Positions 8,457-16,749 of a stretch of 64,000 bases of DNA are shown piece by piece. How positions within the stretch are numbered: position 1 is the stretch's first letter; each line of letters starts with the position of its first letter. The DNA comes from UMGS1889 sp900556055 (GTDB lineage: Bacteria; Bacillota; Clostridia; Oscillospirales; Ruminococcaceae), in the NCBI GenBank assembly GCA_902463265.1, contig CABQEV010000003.1, forward strand, positions 124,001-188,000, given 5' to 3'. The notes below the pieces were generated by a model. The model was not told where the DNA came from. It did no database searches and was given only the letters and a program-made list of their open reading frames with translations. Both the position numbers and the translations under genes were made by a program.

Positions 8457-9704
8457 TCAGCGGATCTGTCCGTTTCCGTTGATGAGGTATTTTGCAGATG
8501 TAAGCTCGGCAAGTCCCATGGGACCTCTTGCGTGTACCTTCTGAGTCGAGATGCCTATCTCAGCACCGAAGCCGAATTCCGAACCATCGGTGAAGCGTGT
8601 CGATGCATTGACGTAAACACATGCCGCATCGACCTCTTTCTGGAATTTCTCTGCATTTTTAAGGCTTTCTGTGACGATGCATTCCGAGTGCTTTGTGGAA
8701 TATTTTGCGATATGCGCAATAGCCTCGTCAATGTCGGAAACAACCTTTACGGAGATTATATAGTCGAGGAATTCTGTTGCGTAATCCTCCTCCGATGCGG
8801 GAACAGCACCGTTTCCGAGTATTCTTACAGTTTCGGGGCAGCCTCTGAATTCAACATTGTGTTCATCAAGACGTGCCTTTATCATCGGCAGTATCTTTTC
8901 TGCGCAGTTCTTGTGGATAAGCAGGCTTTCGATAGCGTTGCATACTGACGGACGCTGAGTTTTTCCGTTATCCACGATATTTACAGCCATTTCGGGATCT
9001 GCGGATTCATCGACATAAACATGGCAGTTTCCCGTTCCTGTTTCGATTATAGGCACTGACGCATTTTCCTTTACCGCGCGGATAAGTCCTGCGCCGCCTC
9101 TCGGGATAAGCAGGTCAAGGTATTTGCTGCATTTCATGAGCTGAGTTGTGACCTCTCTTGTGGTGTCGTCCACGAACTGGATGACATCTTCGGGCAGACC
9201 TGCCGATTTTACGGCATTTCTCATTACTTCGCAGAGTATTTTGTTTGAATGATAAGCGTCCTTTCCGCCTCTGAGAATGCAGGTGTTTCCCGATTTCAGG
9301 CAGAGAACGGCAGCGTCAACTGTAACGTTCGGACGGGATTCAAAAATAATTCCGATAGTTCCGATAGGCACTCTGACCTTCTGTATTTTCATTCCGTTCG
9401 GGCGGACGCTTCCCGAGATGACATTTCCTACGGGATCTTCAAGCTTGATAACGCTGAGAACGCCGTCTGCTATGCCCTTTATTCGCTTTTCATCGAGCAT
9501 AAGGCGGTCGGTCATTACCTTTGATATGCCGTGGTCTGCGGCTGCGGCAACGTCCTTTTTGTTCTCCTCGATGATAGCTGCGGAGTTTTCGGTAAGTGCA
9601 TCTGCGATAGCCCTGAGAGCGGCATTTTTCTGCATTGTCGATGCAACAGCGGCAGCGGTTTCCGCAGCTTTTGCCTTAGCGCCGAGTTCTTCGATGTAAG
9701 TCAT
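8457..9704 (-). CDS. proA: Glutamate-5-semialdehyde dehydrogenase (gamma-glutamyl phosphate reductase)
   Basis: Second enzyme of proline synthesis: NADPH-dependent reduction of gamma-glutamyl phosphate to glutamate 5-semialdehyde in the cytoplasm. The 415-aa length is normal. Family landmarks are present: 'VRVPIGTIGIIFESRPNVTVDAA' region near residue 115, 'LKSGNTCILRGGKDA', 'PRGGAGLI', catalytic Cys in 'KTQRPSVCNAIE', and 'HARGPMGLAELTSAKY' at the end. It follows proB with 2 nt between stop and start. An ATG at 9710 overlaps the proB stop, but AAAGGAG is 7 nt from the ATG at 9704, so the latter is used. Confidence 0.96.
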   Translation of the reverse strand: MTYIEELGAKAKAAETAAAVASTMQKNAALRAIADALTENSAAIIEENKKDVAAAADHGISKVMTDRLMLDEKRIKGIADGVLSVIKLEDPVGNVISGSVRPNGMKIQKVRVPIGTIGIIFESRPNVTVDAAVLCLKSGNTCILRGGKDAYHSNKILCEVMRNAVKSAGLPEDVIQFVDDTTREVTTQLMKCSKYLDLLIPRGGAGLIRAVKENASVPIIETGTGNCHVYVDESADPEMAVNIVDNGKTQRPSVCNAIESLLIHKNCAEKILPMIKARLDEHNVEFRGCPETVRILGNGAVPASEEDYATEFLDYIISVKVVSDIDEAIAHIAKYSTKHSECIVTESLKNAEKFQKEVDAACVYVNASTRFTDGSEFGFGAEIGISTQKVHARGPMGLAELTSAKYLINGNGQIR

Positions 9705-9706
9705 AT

Positions 9707-10501
9707 TCATTCTCCTTTGCTTGTAAATACCGTGCCTGCCTGCTTTCCGTCGAAGAGGTCATACAGGACGGAGGGGTTTCTTCCGTTGAGGATAACCATG
9801 TCTATGCCTGCGTTTGTTGCGATCTCTGCGGCATTTATCTTTGTTATCATTCCGCCGCTTCCGAGTGCCGAGCCTGTGCCGCCTGCGATGCTTCTTATCT
9901 CATCGTTTATCTCGTCAACAACGGGGATAAGCTTTGCACTTGGGTCGGTGTTCGGGTTGCCTGTGTAAAGTCCGTCAATATCGGACATTATTATCAGCAG
10001 ATCGGCATTGCAGAAAATACCTACCTGTGCCGCAAGCGTGTCGTTTTCGCCGAATTCAAGCTCCAGCTCATCAATAGCTATTGTATCATTTTCGTTTACG
10101 ATGGGGATAACGCCCTTTTCGATAAGCTTCTCGAATGTATTTTCAACATTGTTTTTTCTGGGCGAATCGGTCACATATTTAGTCAGCAGCAGCTGTGCCA
10201 CTGTCAGGTTATATTCGCCGAAAAGCTTGTCGTACATATACATAAGCTCGCACTGACCGACAGCTGCGCATGCCTGCTTCATAGGTGTGTCCTTCGGTCT
10301 TTCGGTCAGTCCCAGTTTTGACATTCCGAGACCTACCGCACCCGATGATACGAGAATAACTTCGTGTCCCGCATTTTGCAGGTCCGCAAATACCTTTACA
10401 AGCCTTTCAACTCTGCGGATATTGAGCCTTCCCGTGCGGTGGGTGAGCGTGGAGGTGCCGAGCTTGATGACTATTCTTTTTTTATCGTTTATATTGAACA
10501 T
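9707..10501 (-). CDS. proB: Glutamate 5-kinase, short form without PUA domain
   Basis: ATP-dependent phosphorylation of glutamate to gamma-glutamyl phosphate, the first and usually proline-inhibited step. At 264 aa this is only the amino-acid-kinase domain: 'RIVIKLGTSTL' (phosphate loop), 'VILVSSGAVGLG', 'NENDT', 'SDIDGLYTGNP' and 'GTGGM-type' 'GTGSALGSGGMITKINAAEIA'. The about 100-residue C-terminal PUA domain of the E. coli enzyme is missing. Short forms are known among Clostridia. ATG at 10501 with GGGAG 8 nt upstream; the upstream TTG at 10516 has no site. Confidence 0.95.
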   Translation of the reverse strand: MFNINDKKRIVIKLGTSTLTHRTGRLNIRRVERLVKVFADLQNAGHEVILVSSGAVGLGMSKLGLTERPKDTPMKQACAAVGQCELMYMYDKLFGEYNLTVAQLLLTKYVTDSPRKNNVENTFEKLIEKGVIPIVNENDTIAIDELELEFGENDTLAAQVGIFCNADLLIIMSDIDGLYTGNPNTDPSAKLIPVVDEINDEIRSIAGGTGSALGSGGMITKINAAEIATNAGIDMVILNGRNPSVLYDLFDGKQAGTVFTSKGE

Positions 10502-10519
10502 ATAATTATCTCCCAAAAT

Positions 10520-11467
10520 TCAGTTTACGTTATTCAGCTTCCGTCCCTCGGAAAATGCCAGCAGATTGTCATAGACTATGCCGACAAGACGCTCTCTTGT
10601 CTGGAGCGGTGCCCATGCGACATGCGGAGTAAGGATACAGTTCGGCGCAGTGAGGAGCGGACAGTCCGGATCCATAGGTTCAGTTTCTATGACATCGGCT
10701 GCTGCGGCTGTGATCTTTCCTGAAACAAGAGCGTCCCTGAGTGCGTTTTCATCAACGATAGGGCCTCTTGCTGTGTTTATGACGACTGCCGTTTTCTTCA
10801 TGAGCGACAGCGTGCGTTCATTCACAAGCTTTCTTGTCTGTTCGGTAAGAGGACAGTGGACTGACAGGAAATCCGCTTCCGCAAAAACAGTGTCGAGATC
10901 CGCAAATCTAACGGAACTGTCTGTCTGCGGCGTTCTCGTATGCACTATAACATTCATTCCGAACGCTTTTGCTATCTCTGCGACCTTTTTTCCGATGCTG
11001 CCATAGCCGATGATACCCATATTTTTGCCCGCAAGCTCGGTCAGCGGGAATGGGAAATAGCAGAAATTGGGTGAATTTATCCAGTCGCCGATATGGACAG
11101 ACTGATTATAAACAGCGACTCTGTTGGTCAGATGCAGGATAAATGCAAAGACGTGCTGAGCAACCGCATCTGTCGAATATGCCGGGACATTCGTTACGGT
11201 TATGCCGCGTTCGCTTGCGGCGGCGATGTCGATATTATTGTATCCCGTAGCGCACACGCCGATATATTTAAGCTTCGGCAGCGATGCGATCACATCGGCA
11301 GTAAACAGTGTTTTGTTGCAGAGGACGGCATCAGCATCAATGCATCGTTCGGTTATCTGCGACGGGTGAGTGGCCTCGTACTCGGTAAAATCCCACTTTT
11401 CGTGGAATTTATCAAAGGAGATATCCCCGACAGATATTGCCTGTTTTTCAAGAATTACCGCTTTCAT
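10520..11467 (-). CDS. D-2-hydroxyacid dehydrogenase (NAD-dependent; hydroxypyruvate/glycerate dehydrogenase-like)
   Basis: A protein of 315 aa with the two-domain fold of D-isomer 2-hydroxyacid dehydrogenases. Visible are the nucleotide-binding 'GIIGYGSIGKKVAEIAKAFG', the catalytic Arg in 'VINTARGPIVDENAL', the Glu in 'DVIETEP' and the His in 'LTPHVAWA'. Substrate could be hydroxypyruvate/glycerate, glyoxylate or another 2-oxoacid; sequence alone does not decide. It lies 18 nt upstream of proB and overlaps the preceding membrane-protein gene by 20 nt, so it belongs to the proline operon. The long frame opens at 11530, but GGAGG is 9 nt before the ATG at 11467, which gives the normal N-terminus (MKAVILEKQ). 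Confidence 0.9.
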   Translation of the reverse strand: MKAVILEKQAISVGDISFDKFHEKWDFTEYEATHPSQITERCIDADAVLCNKTLFTADVIASLPKLKYIGVCATGYNNIDIAAASERGITVTNVPAYSTDAVAQHVFAFILHLTNRVAVYNQSVHIGDWINSPNFCYFPFPLTELAGKNMGIIGYGSIGKKVAEIAKAFGMNVIVHTRTPQTDSSVRFADLDTVFAEADFLSVHCPLTEQTRKLVNERTLSLMKKTAVVINTARGPIVDENALRDALVSGKITAAAADVIETEPMDPDCPLLTAPNCILTPHVAWAPLQTRERLVGIVYDNLLAFSEGRKLNNVN

Positions 11468-11786
11468 CAGGCTTTTCCTCCGTCTTTTCGGATCTGTTTT
11501 CCGCTTCTGCGGCTTCTTCCTCGGCTTCACGCTTCTTTGTATATTTATGCATCGAGATCATGGCCAGCACAAACAGAACGATCTCTTCCAGACCGAGAAG
11601 CGCTATGAACCAGCTGCTGTGATCGACGTAAATAAGCAGTGTTGAGAGTATGCCCAGCATAAGGTAAAGCTGATATTTTTCCTTTCTGATCTTGAAATGT
11701 ATTCCCAGAACGATCAGGCTTATTACAATAAATCCGATATGCAGGGGGAGGGGCAGGGGAAAAATTACGGAATATTGGTTGACCAT
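11448..11786 (-). CDS. Small three-TM membrane protein of unknown function
   Basis: A 112-aa protein with three hydrophobic segments (about residues 10-30, 38-54, 58-80) and a highly charged C-terminal tail (KKREAEEEAAEAENRSEKTEEK), probably cytoplasmic. I do not recognise a family. It has a good GAAAGGA site and its own promoter, and it overlaps the start of the 2-hydroxyacid dehydrogenase by 20 nt, so it is the first gene of the five-gene proline operon. Confidence 0.7.
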   Translation of the reverse strand: MVNQYSVIFPLPLPLHIGFIVISLIVLGIHFKIRKEKYQLYLMLGILSTLLIYVDHSSWFIALLGLEEIVLFVLAMISMHKYTKKREAEEEAAEAENRSEKTEEKPDESGNS

Positions 11787-11819
11787 GTGTTTCAGATCCT
11801 TTCATGAAATTCACATTTC

Positions 11820-11848
11820 AGTATATCACACATTTCACTGATTTGCAA
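11820..11848 (-). promoter_or_regulatory. Promoter of the proline operon
   Basis: Minus strand TTGCAA, 17 nt, TATACT (-10 at 11820-11825). A nine-base direct repeat, CACATTTCA on the plus strand (11812-11820 and 11829-11837), flanks the -10. Confidence 0.65.
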
Positions 11849-11953
11849 GAGAAAAGCGCATTATTTATCTTTCCCGTGGGATAATTTTCTGAATTTAAAC
11901 GGATTTTGGTTATTTTCAACAATTATTTCTGCGCCGATATTACCCGATTATGC

Positions 11954-11982
11954 TTGACAAATGGGATTTTGCATAGTACAAT
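11954..11982 (+). promoter_or_regulatory. Promoter of ilvD
   Basis: TTGACA (11954-11959), 17 nt, TACAAT (11977-11982); the leader to the ATG is only about 30 nt, leaving no room for a T-box or attenuator. Confidence 0.85.
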
Positions 11983-12016
11983 TATATAAAAATCATCTAT
12001 AAAAGAGGTATGGATC

Positions 12017-13681
12017 ATGGCATGTAATTTTTTCTGCGACGGAGTTGACAAGGCTCCTCAGCGTTCACTTTTCAACGCTCTCGGCATGACTAAGGAGGAA
12101 ATGGAAAGACCTCTCGTAGGCATCGTTTCTTCATATAACGAGATCGTTCCCGGTCATATGAATATCGACAAGATCACAGAGGCTGTAAAGCTCGGCGTTG
12201 CTATGGCGGGCGGAACTCCTGTTGTTTTCCCTGCCATCGCTGTCTGCGACGGTATCGCTATGGGACACGTCGGAATGAAGTATTCCCTCGTAACACGTGA
12301 CCTTATCGCAGATTCAACAGAGTGCATGGCACTTGCTCATCACTTCGATGCTCTTGTCATGATCCCCAACTGCGACAAGAATGTTCCGGGTCTGCTGATG
12401 GCTGCTGCAAGAGTCAATGTTCCGACTGTGTTCGTTTCGGGCGGACCTATGCTCGCAGGACACGTAAAGGGCGGAAAGACCTCGCTTTCAAGCATGTTCG
12501 AGGCTGTCGGCACATACAAAGCAGGCAAGTTCGGCATTGAAGATGTCGAGGAATTCGAGAACAAGGCTTGCCCGACCTGCGGTTCATGTTCAGGTATGTA
12601 CACAGCAAACTCCATGAACTGTCTTACTGAGGTTCTCGGCATGGGACTCAGAGGAAACGGTACAATCCCTGCTGTATATTCCGAGAGAATAAAGCTTGCA
12701 AAGCACGCAGGCATGGCTGTTATGGAGCTTCTCAAGAAGAATATCCGTCCCAGAGATATAATGACAGAGGCTGCATTCAAGAATGCTATCGCCGCTGATA
12801 TGGCGCTCGGCTGCTCCACAAACTCAATGCTCCATCTCCCCGCTATCGCACATGAATGCGGCATCGAGCTTGATCTTGAGCTGGTAAATCAGATCTCGGA
12901 AAGAACGCCCAACATCTGTCATCTTGCTCCTGCGGGACATACATATATGGAAGATCTCAATGAGGCAGGCGGCGTTTATGCCGTACTCAATGAGCTTGCA
13001 AAGAAGGATCTTATCGACACAAGCTGCATGACATGCACAGGAAAAACTGTTGCTGAGAATATCGCAGGCTGCGTAAACAAGGATCCTTCGATCATCCGTC
13101 CTATCGACGATCCGTTCATGCCCAACGGAGGAATCGCAGTTCTGAGAGGAAATCTTGCCCCCGATACATGCGTAGTAAAGCGTTCTGCTGTCGCTCCCGA
13201 GATGCTGAAGCATTCGGGCCCCGCAAAGGTATTCGACTGCGAGGAGGACGCACTTGACGCTATCAACAGCGGAAAGATCGCTGACGGCGATGTTGTTGTT
13301 ATCCGCTATGAAGGACCTAAGGGCGGCCCCGGAATGAGAGAAATGCTCAACCCGACCTCCGCTATTGTCGGAAGAGGACAGGGAAGTACGGTTGCCCTCA
13401 TCACTGACGGACGTTTCTCGGGCGCAACAAGAGGCGCTGCTATCGGCCACGTATCTCCCGAAGCTGCTGTCGGCGGACCTATCGCACTTGTAAAGGACGG
13501 CGATATCATCGACATCGACATCAACGCACACAGCATCAGCCTGCGTGTAAGCGATGAAGAGCTTGCAAAGCGCCGTGCGGAGTGGACACCCCGTCAGCCC
13601 AAGATCACAACGGGATATTCCGCAAGATATGCATCTCTCGTAACATCTGCAAACAGAGGAGCTATCCTTGAAGTAAAATAA
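12017..13681 (+). CDS. ilvD: Dihydroxy-acid dehydratase
   Basis: Dehydrates 2,3-dihydroxy-isovalerate and 2,3-dihydroxy-3-methylvalerate to the 2-oxo acids of valine and isoleucine synthesis; also supplies leucine and pantothenate. The 554-aa length and the Fe-S/Mg ligands fit: 'PNCDKNVPG', 'CPTCGSCSGMYTANSM', 'GCSTNSMLHLPAIA', 'GRFSGATRG' and 'GPIALVKDGD'. It is monocistronic, between a near-consensus promoter and a strong bidirectional terminator. The other branched-chain gene in the window is ilvB, 42 kb away. The AGAGG site precedes the ATG by 8 nt. Confidence 0.97.
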   Translation: MACNFFCDGVDKAPQRSLFNALGMTKEEMERPLVGIVSSYNEIVPGHMNIDKITEAVKLGVAMAGGTPVVFPAIAVCDGIAMGHVGMKYSLVTRDLIADSTECMALAHHFDALVMIPNCDKNVPGLLMAAARVNVPTVFVSGGPMLAGHVKGGKTSLSSMFEAVGTYKAGKFGIEDVEEFENKACPTCGSCSGMYTANSMNCLTEVLGMGLRGNGTIPAVYSERIKLAKHAGMAVMELLKKNIRPRDIMTEAAFKNAIAADMALGCSTNSMLHLPAIAHECGIELDLELVNQISERTPNICHLAPAGHTYMEDLNEAGGVYAVLNELAKKDLIDTSCMTCTGKTVAENIAGCVNKDPSIIRPIDDPFMPNGGIAVLRGNLAPDTCVVKRSAVAPEMLKHSGPAKVFDCEEDALDAINSGKIADGDVVVIRYEGPKGGPGMREMLNPTSAIVGRGQGSTVALITDGRFSGATRGAAIGHVSPEAAVGGPIALVKDGDIIDIDINAHSISLRVSDEELAKRRAEWTPRQPKITTGYSARYASLVTSANRGAILEVK

Positions 13682-13693
13682 TATCGTATCATA

Positions 13694-13735
13694 AAAAGGT
13701 CTGCACCTCAGACAATAAGGTGCAGACCTTTTTTA
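13694..13735. terminator. Bidirectional intrinsic terminator between ilvD and the kinase gene
   Basis: A perfect stem (AAAGGTCTGCACCT with AGGTGCAGACCTTT) has A-runs on the left and T-runs on the right, so it works on both strands. The converging minus-strand gene has its stop codon inside the right flank. Confidence 0.92.
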
Positions 13736-14665
13736 ATAATCATAATCGCTTCCGCCGACGAATTCACGTATAAGCGAGATTTTAGGCGAATATTTAACGT
13801 CCATTGCTTCCAGATCTTTCAGAAATGCACAAATTGTGCGGTAATCTTCATTATCCGCAAGAGATGAACATTTCAGCAGGTCATCGTAAACGGCGTTTTT
13901 GTAAACGGATGCTTCATATGCGAGAAATGTGTCGATCTCGACGGATGCACGATCCTTGAACGGCATGATATACAGTTCCTCACCATTTGAAACACTGTCG
14001 AAAAGTGTGAATATCTCGCCGATGCTGCGTCCTCTGAAAAGCCTGTCACGGTTTATGCGGCGGAGCAGGCGGATAAGCCTCGGGTGCATAACTGCGCCGT
14101 CTGCGGACATTATTCTTGTACGCACGCTGACATAGATCCCCTTGGCGAAGCTGCTGACCTGTCCCGTAACTTCGGGATTGAGTGCATGTATGCCCTCGAA
14201 TATAACGATCTCGTTTTTGCTTCGCTTCATCATGACCGCTCGGGGACGTGACTGCGTTGCGAAATCAAATACGGGTATTTCAACGGTTTCACAGTTGTTT
14301 ATCATGTTTATGTGCTTGTTCAGAAGCGGAATATCAAGCCTGTATGGGGATTCAAGATCTATTGAGCCGTCCTCATTTGTCGGGAGCTCCGTTGTTTCGC
14401 CGGGGAGAAAATAGTTATCCATTGAGATCATGTGTGCAGGGATACCCTCGCTCTGGAGGATATTTCCTATCCTGAGTGCAGTTGTCGTTTTGCCTGAGCC
14501 GGAGGGACCGGATATCAGCACGACGGGGCAGCTGTCCTTGTCTGCTGCGATCTTTTCGGCTGCTTCGTGAAGCTGAGCGTGGTATACGGCCTCGCTTTCA
14601 TCTGCGAATGACTGGGGGGATTCTTTTATCCGTCTGTTTATCTCGGAAATTTCGATACAGTTCAT
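13733..14665 (-). CDS. Uridine kinase-like P-loop kinase (PRK/UPRTase-kinase family)
   Basis: A 310-aa protein with Walker A 'ISGPSGSGKTTTALRIG' near residue 53, 'ISMDNYF' and 'SPYRLD' as in uridine kinases, and 'VIFEGIHALNP'. These place it in the phosphoribulokinase/uridine kinase family (COG0572). It carries about 50 residues before the P-loop and a longer C-terminus than Udk (about 210 aa), as in clostridial 'nucleoside kinase' variants, which may phosphorylate something other than uridine. It is transcribed alone and converges on ilvD. ATG at 14665 (AAGGTG 11 nt upstream) is preferred over 14740, which has no ribosome site. Confidence 0.82.
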   Translation of the reverse strand: MNCIEISEINRRIKESPQSFADESEAVYHAQLHEAAEKIAADKDSCPVVLISGPSGSGKTTTALRIGNILQSEGIPAHMISMDNYFLPGETTELPTNEDGSIDLESPYRLDIPLLNKHINMINNCETVEIPVFDFATQSRPRAVMMKRSKNEIVIFEGIHALNPEVTGQVSSFAKGIYVSVRTRIMSADGAVMHPRLIRLLRRINRDRLFRGRSIGEIFTLFDSVSNGEELYIMPFKDRASVEIDTFLAYEASVYKNAVYDDLLKCSSLADNEDYRTICAFLKDLEAMDVKYSPKISLIREFVGGSDYDY

Positions 14666-14813
14666 AAAATAGTCAACACCTTTTTGGATTTGCAGCGATG
14701 GCTGCATTAATATCATATTATATCTGTGCGAATATGTCAATGGATAATTTATTACGGGATATTATTTTATGCATATTCAACAAAAAATATCAATATAAAA
14801 TGCAATTTGCGAT

Positions 14814-14852
14814 TTTACACAGATTTTACACAGCGCAGCCGATGATTTTACA
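14814..14852 (+). promoter_or_regulatory. TTTACA direct repeats resembling Gram-positive PhoP boxes
   Basis: TTTACA occurs at 14814-14819, 14825-14830 and 14847-14852, i.e. at 11 and 22 bp steps on one helix face. A TAAGAT that could be a -10 follows at 14857-14862. The spacing and motif match the Bacillus-type PhoP box pattern, and the next gene is a Na/phosphate cotransporter. Confidence 0.5.
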
Positions 14853-14917
14853 TTGTTAAGATAGACTGTAAAATGATAAGAACAAGCGTAAAATGTGTGA
14901 AAGGTTGTAAAATCAGC

Positions 14918-16669
14918 ATGAATATTTTTTCATTTTTCTCCTTGCTGGGCGGTCTTGCATTTTTTCTTTTCGGAATGAATATTATGGGTACAAGCCTTGA
15001 AAAGCTGTCGGGCGGAAAGCTTGAAAAGGTCCTTGAAAAGCTTACTTCAAGCCCGATAAAAGGCGTATTTCTGGGACTTGCGGTAACTGCCGTAATTCAG
15101 TCGTCATCTGCGACTACTGTAATGGTCGTGGGTTTTGTAAACTCTGGCATCATGAAGCTGAGCCAGGCGGCGGGTGTTATCATGGGCGCAAACATAGGAA
15201 CGACAGTTACGGCGTGGATACTGAGCCTTACGGGACTTCAGGGCGACGGTCTGCTGATAAACCTTCTCAAACCGACGAATTTTTCGCCTGTTATTGCACT
15301 TGCGGGCATTGTGCTTTATATGTTCTGCAAAAGCGAAAAAAAGAAAGAGGTCGGAACGATCTGCCTTGGATTTGCACTTCTTATGTTCGGAATGGATACA
15401 ATGAGTACCTCAGTCCAGCCGCTTGCGGACGATCCGACATTTACATCTGTACTGACAATGTTCTCAAATCCTGTTTTCGGCGTGCTTGCGGGCGCACTGC
15501 TTACAGCCGTTATCCAGAGCTCGTCGGCATCTGTCGGAATACTTCAGGCACTTTCTTCAACCGGAGCCATCACATTCGGCGCAGCTATACCTATTATTAT
15601 GGGACAGAACATCGGAACATGCGCAACTGCACTGATATCCAGCGTCGGAACTAATAAAAACGCAAAGCGTGCGGCATTTATCCATCTTTATTTCAATATT
15701 ATCGGAACTACTATTTTCCTTCTGGTGTTTTACACTTTCAATGCGATATTCAAATTTTCGTTTATCGACGGACCTGTGAATGAGCTGAATATTGCGGTCG
15801 TGCATACGGTGTTCAATGTCCTTGCAACGGCTGTTCTGCTGCCGTTCAACAAGCAGCTTGAAAAGCTTGCGACGCTTACGGTCAAGGACGGCGAAAACGC
15901 TGACAACGGATTTCGTCTGCTTGATGAAAGATTTCTTGCAACTCCGTCATATGCGGTCGAGCAGTGTGCCGAGGTATCTGCAAAAATGTCGGTGAATGTT
16001 GAAAAATCCATCGTTGATGCGATCAATATGATAGGCGCATACAGCGATAAGACAGCTGTGGAGATAACAGAAAGCGAAAGCCTTGCGGATGCTTATGAGG
16101 ACAGGATAGGCACATATCTCGTAAAGCTTGCGGGTCACGATGTTTCGGCATCCGACAGTTCAAGGATATCGGGACTTCTCCACACGATAGGCGATCTCGA
16201 AAGAATAAGCGACCATTCTGTGAACATAATGGAATCATCAAGGGAGCTGAAGGAAAAGGAACTGGAATTTCCCGAAGAGGCAGTCAGCGATATCAAGGTG
16301 ATATCGGAGGCGGTCAAGGAGATAGTTTCGCTGTCGTTTGAAGCTTTCCGCAGCGGCAGTGCCGAGGGTGCGCTCAGGGTTGAGCCGCTGGAAGAGGTCA
16401 TCGACGAGCTGCGTTCGGAGATAAAAACACGTCAGATCGACCGCCTGCGTGACGGATTCAGCACTATGGAGATGGGATTTATCTTCACCGACCTGCTCAC
16501 AGATCTCGAACGTGTCGCTGACCACTGCTCGAACATTGCGATAACGCTTATACAGAGCAGGGACAATGTTTTCGATGTTCACAGCTATATCGACCATGTG
16601 CATGAGCAGGACGAGGAATTCGGCGGAAAATACAAGGATTACAAGAAGAAATACGCACTCGTTCCGTGA
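14918..16669 (+). CDS. Na+/phosphate cotransporter family protein (NptA/YjbB type) with C-terminal PhoU-like domain
   Basis: A 583-aa protein importing (or, in some family members, exporting) inorganic phosphate with Na+. Two inverted Na/Pi repeats carry the signature QSSSATTVMVVGF (about residue 60) and QSSSASVGILQALSSTG (about residue 200), each followed by GxNIGT. About 8-9 TMs fill the first 320 residues. A helical PhoU-like domain (about 350-570) with 'DLERISDHSVNI' and 'DLERVADHCSNIAI' follows, the duplicated metal-binding motif of PhoU. The start is set at MNIFSFFSLLGG because the 15 residues before it are basic and not family-like. The ribosome site is weak (AAAGG, 13 nt away). TTTACA repeats upstream suggest phosphate control. 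Confidence 0.9.
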   Translation: MNIFSFFSLLGGLAFFLFGMNIMGTSLEKLSGGKLEKVLEKLTSSPIKGVFLGLAVTAVIQSSSATTVMVVGFVNSGIMKLSQAAGVIMGANIGTTVTAWILSLTGLQGDGLLINLLKPTNFSPVIALAGIVLYMFCKSEKKKEVGTICLGFALLMFGMDTMSTSVQPLADDPTFTSVLTMFSNPVFGVLAGALLTAVIQSSSASVGILQALSSTGAITFGAAIPIIMGQNIGTCATALISSVGTNKNAKRAAFIHLYFNIIGTTIFLLVFYTFNAIFKFSFIDGPVNELNIAVVHTVFNVLATAVLLPFNKQLEKLATLTVKDGENADNGFRLLDERFLATPSYAVEQCAEVSAKMSVNVEKSIVDAINMIGAYSDKTAVEITESESLADAYEDRIGTYLVKLAGHDVSASDSSRISGLLHTIGDLERISDHSVNIMESSRELKEKELEFPEEAVSDIKVISEAVKEIVSLSFEAFRSGSAEGALRVEPLEEVIDELRSEIKTRQIDRLRDGFSTMEMGFIFTDLLTDLERVADHCSNIAITLIQSRDNVFDVHSYIDHVHEQDEEFGGKYKDYKKKYALVP

Positions 16670-16698
16670 TTGACATATTGTTTTTCGGGTGATATAAT
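16670..16698 (+). promoter_or_regulatory. Perfect consensus sigma-A promoter
   Basis: TTGACA (16670-16675), 17 nt, TATAAT (16693-16698), beginning at the base after the stop codon of the preceding gene. It would drive the FliB-like gene. Confidence 0.85.
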
Positions 16699-16703
16699 AA
16701 GTG

Positions 16704-16737
16704 TGTCCGTACTGCGGTGCGGACATATTTTTTATTT
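16704..16737 (+). terminator. Intrinsic terminator overlapping the start of the FliB-like transcript
   Basis: TGTCCGTAC (16704-16712), 4-nt loop, GTGCGGACA (16717-16725), then TATTTTTTATTT. It can end the phosphate transporter transcript, but it begins almost at the predicted +1 of the consensus promoter just upstream. Confidence 0.75.
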
Positions 16738-16749
16738 CAGGTGATGGAT

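Noticed and set aside
12824..13531. A 235-codon minus-strand frame opposite ilvD
   Set aside because: Shadow of ilvD; low-complexity Ser/Asp composition and no start signals.
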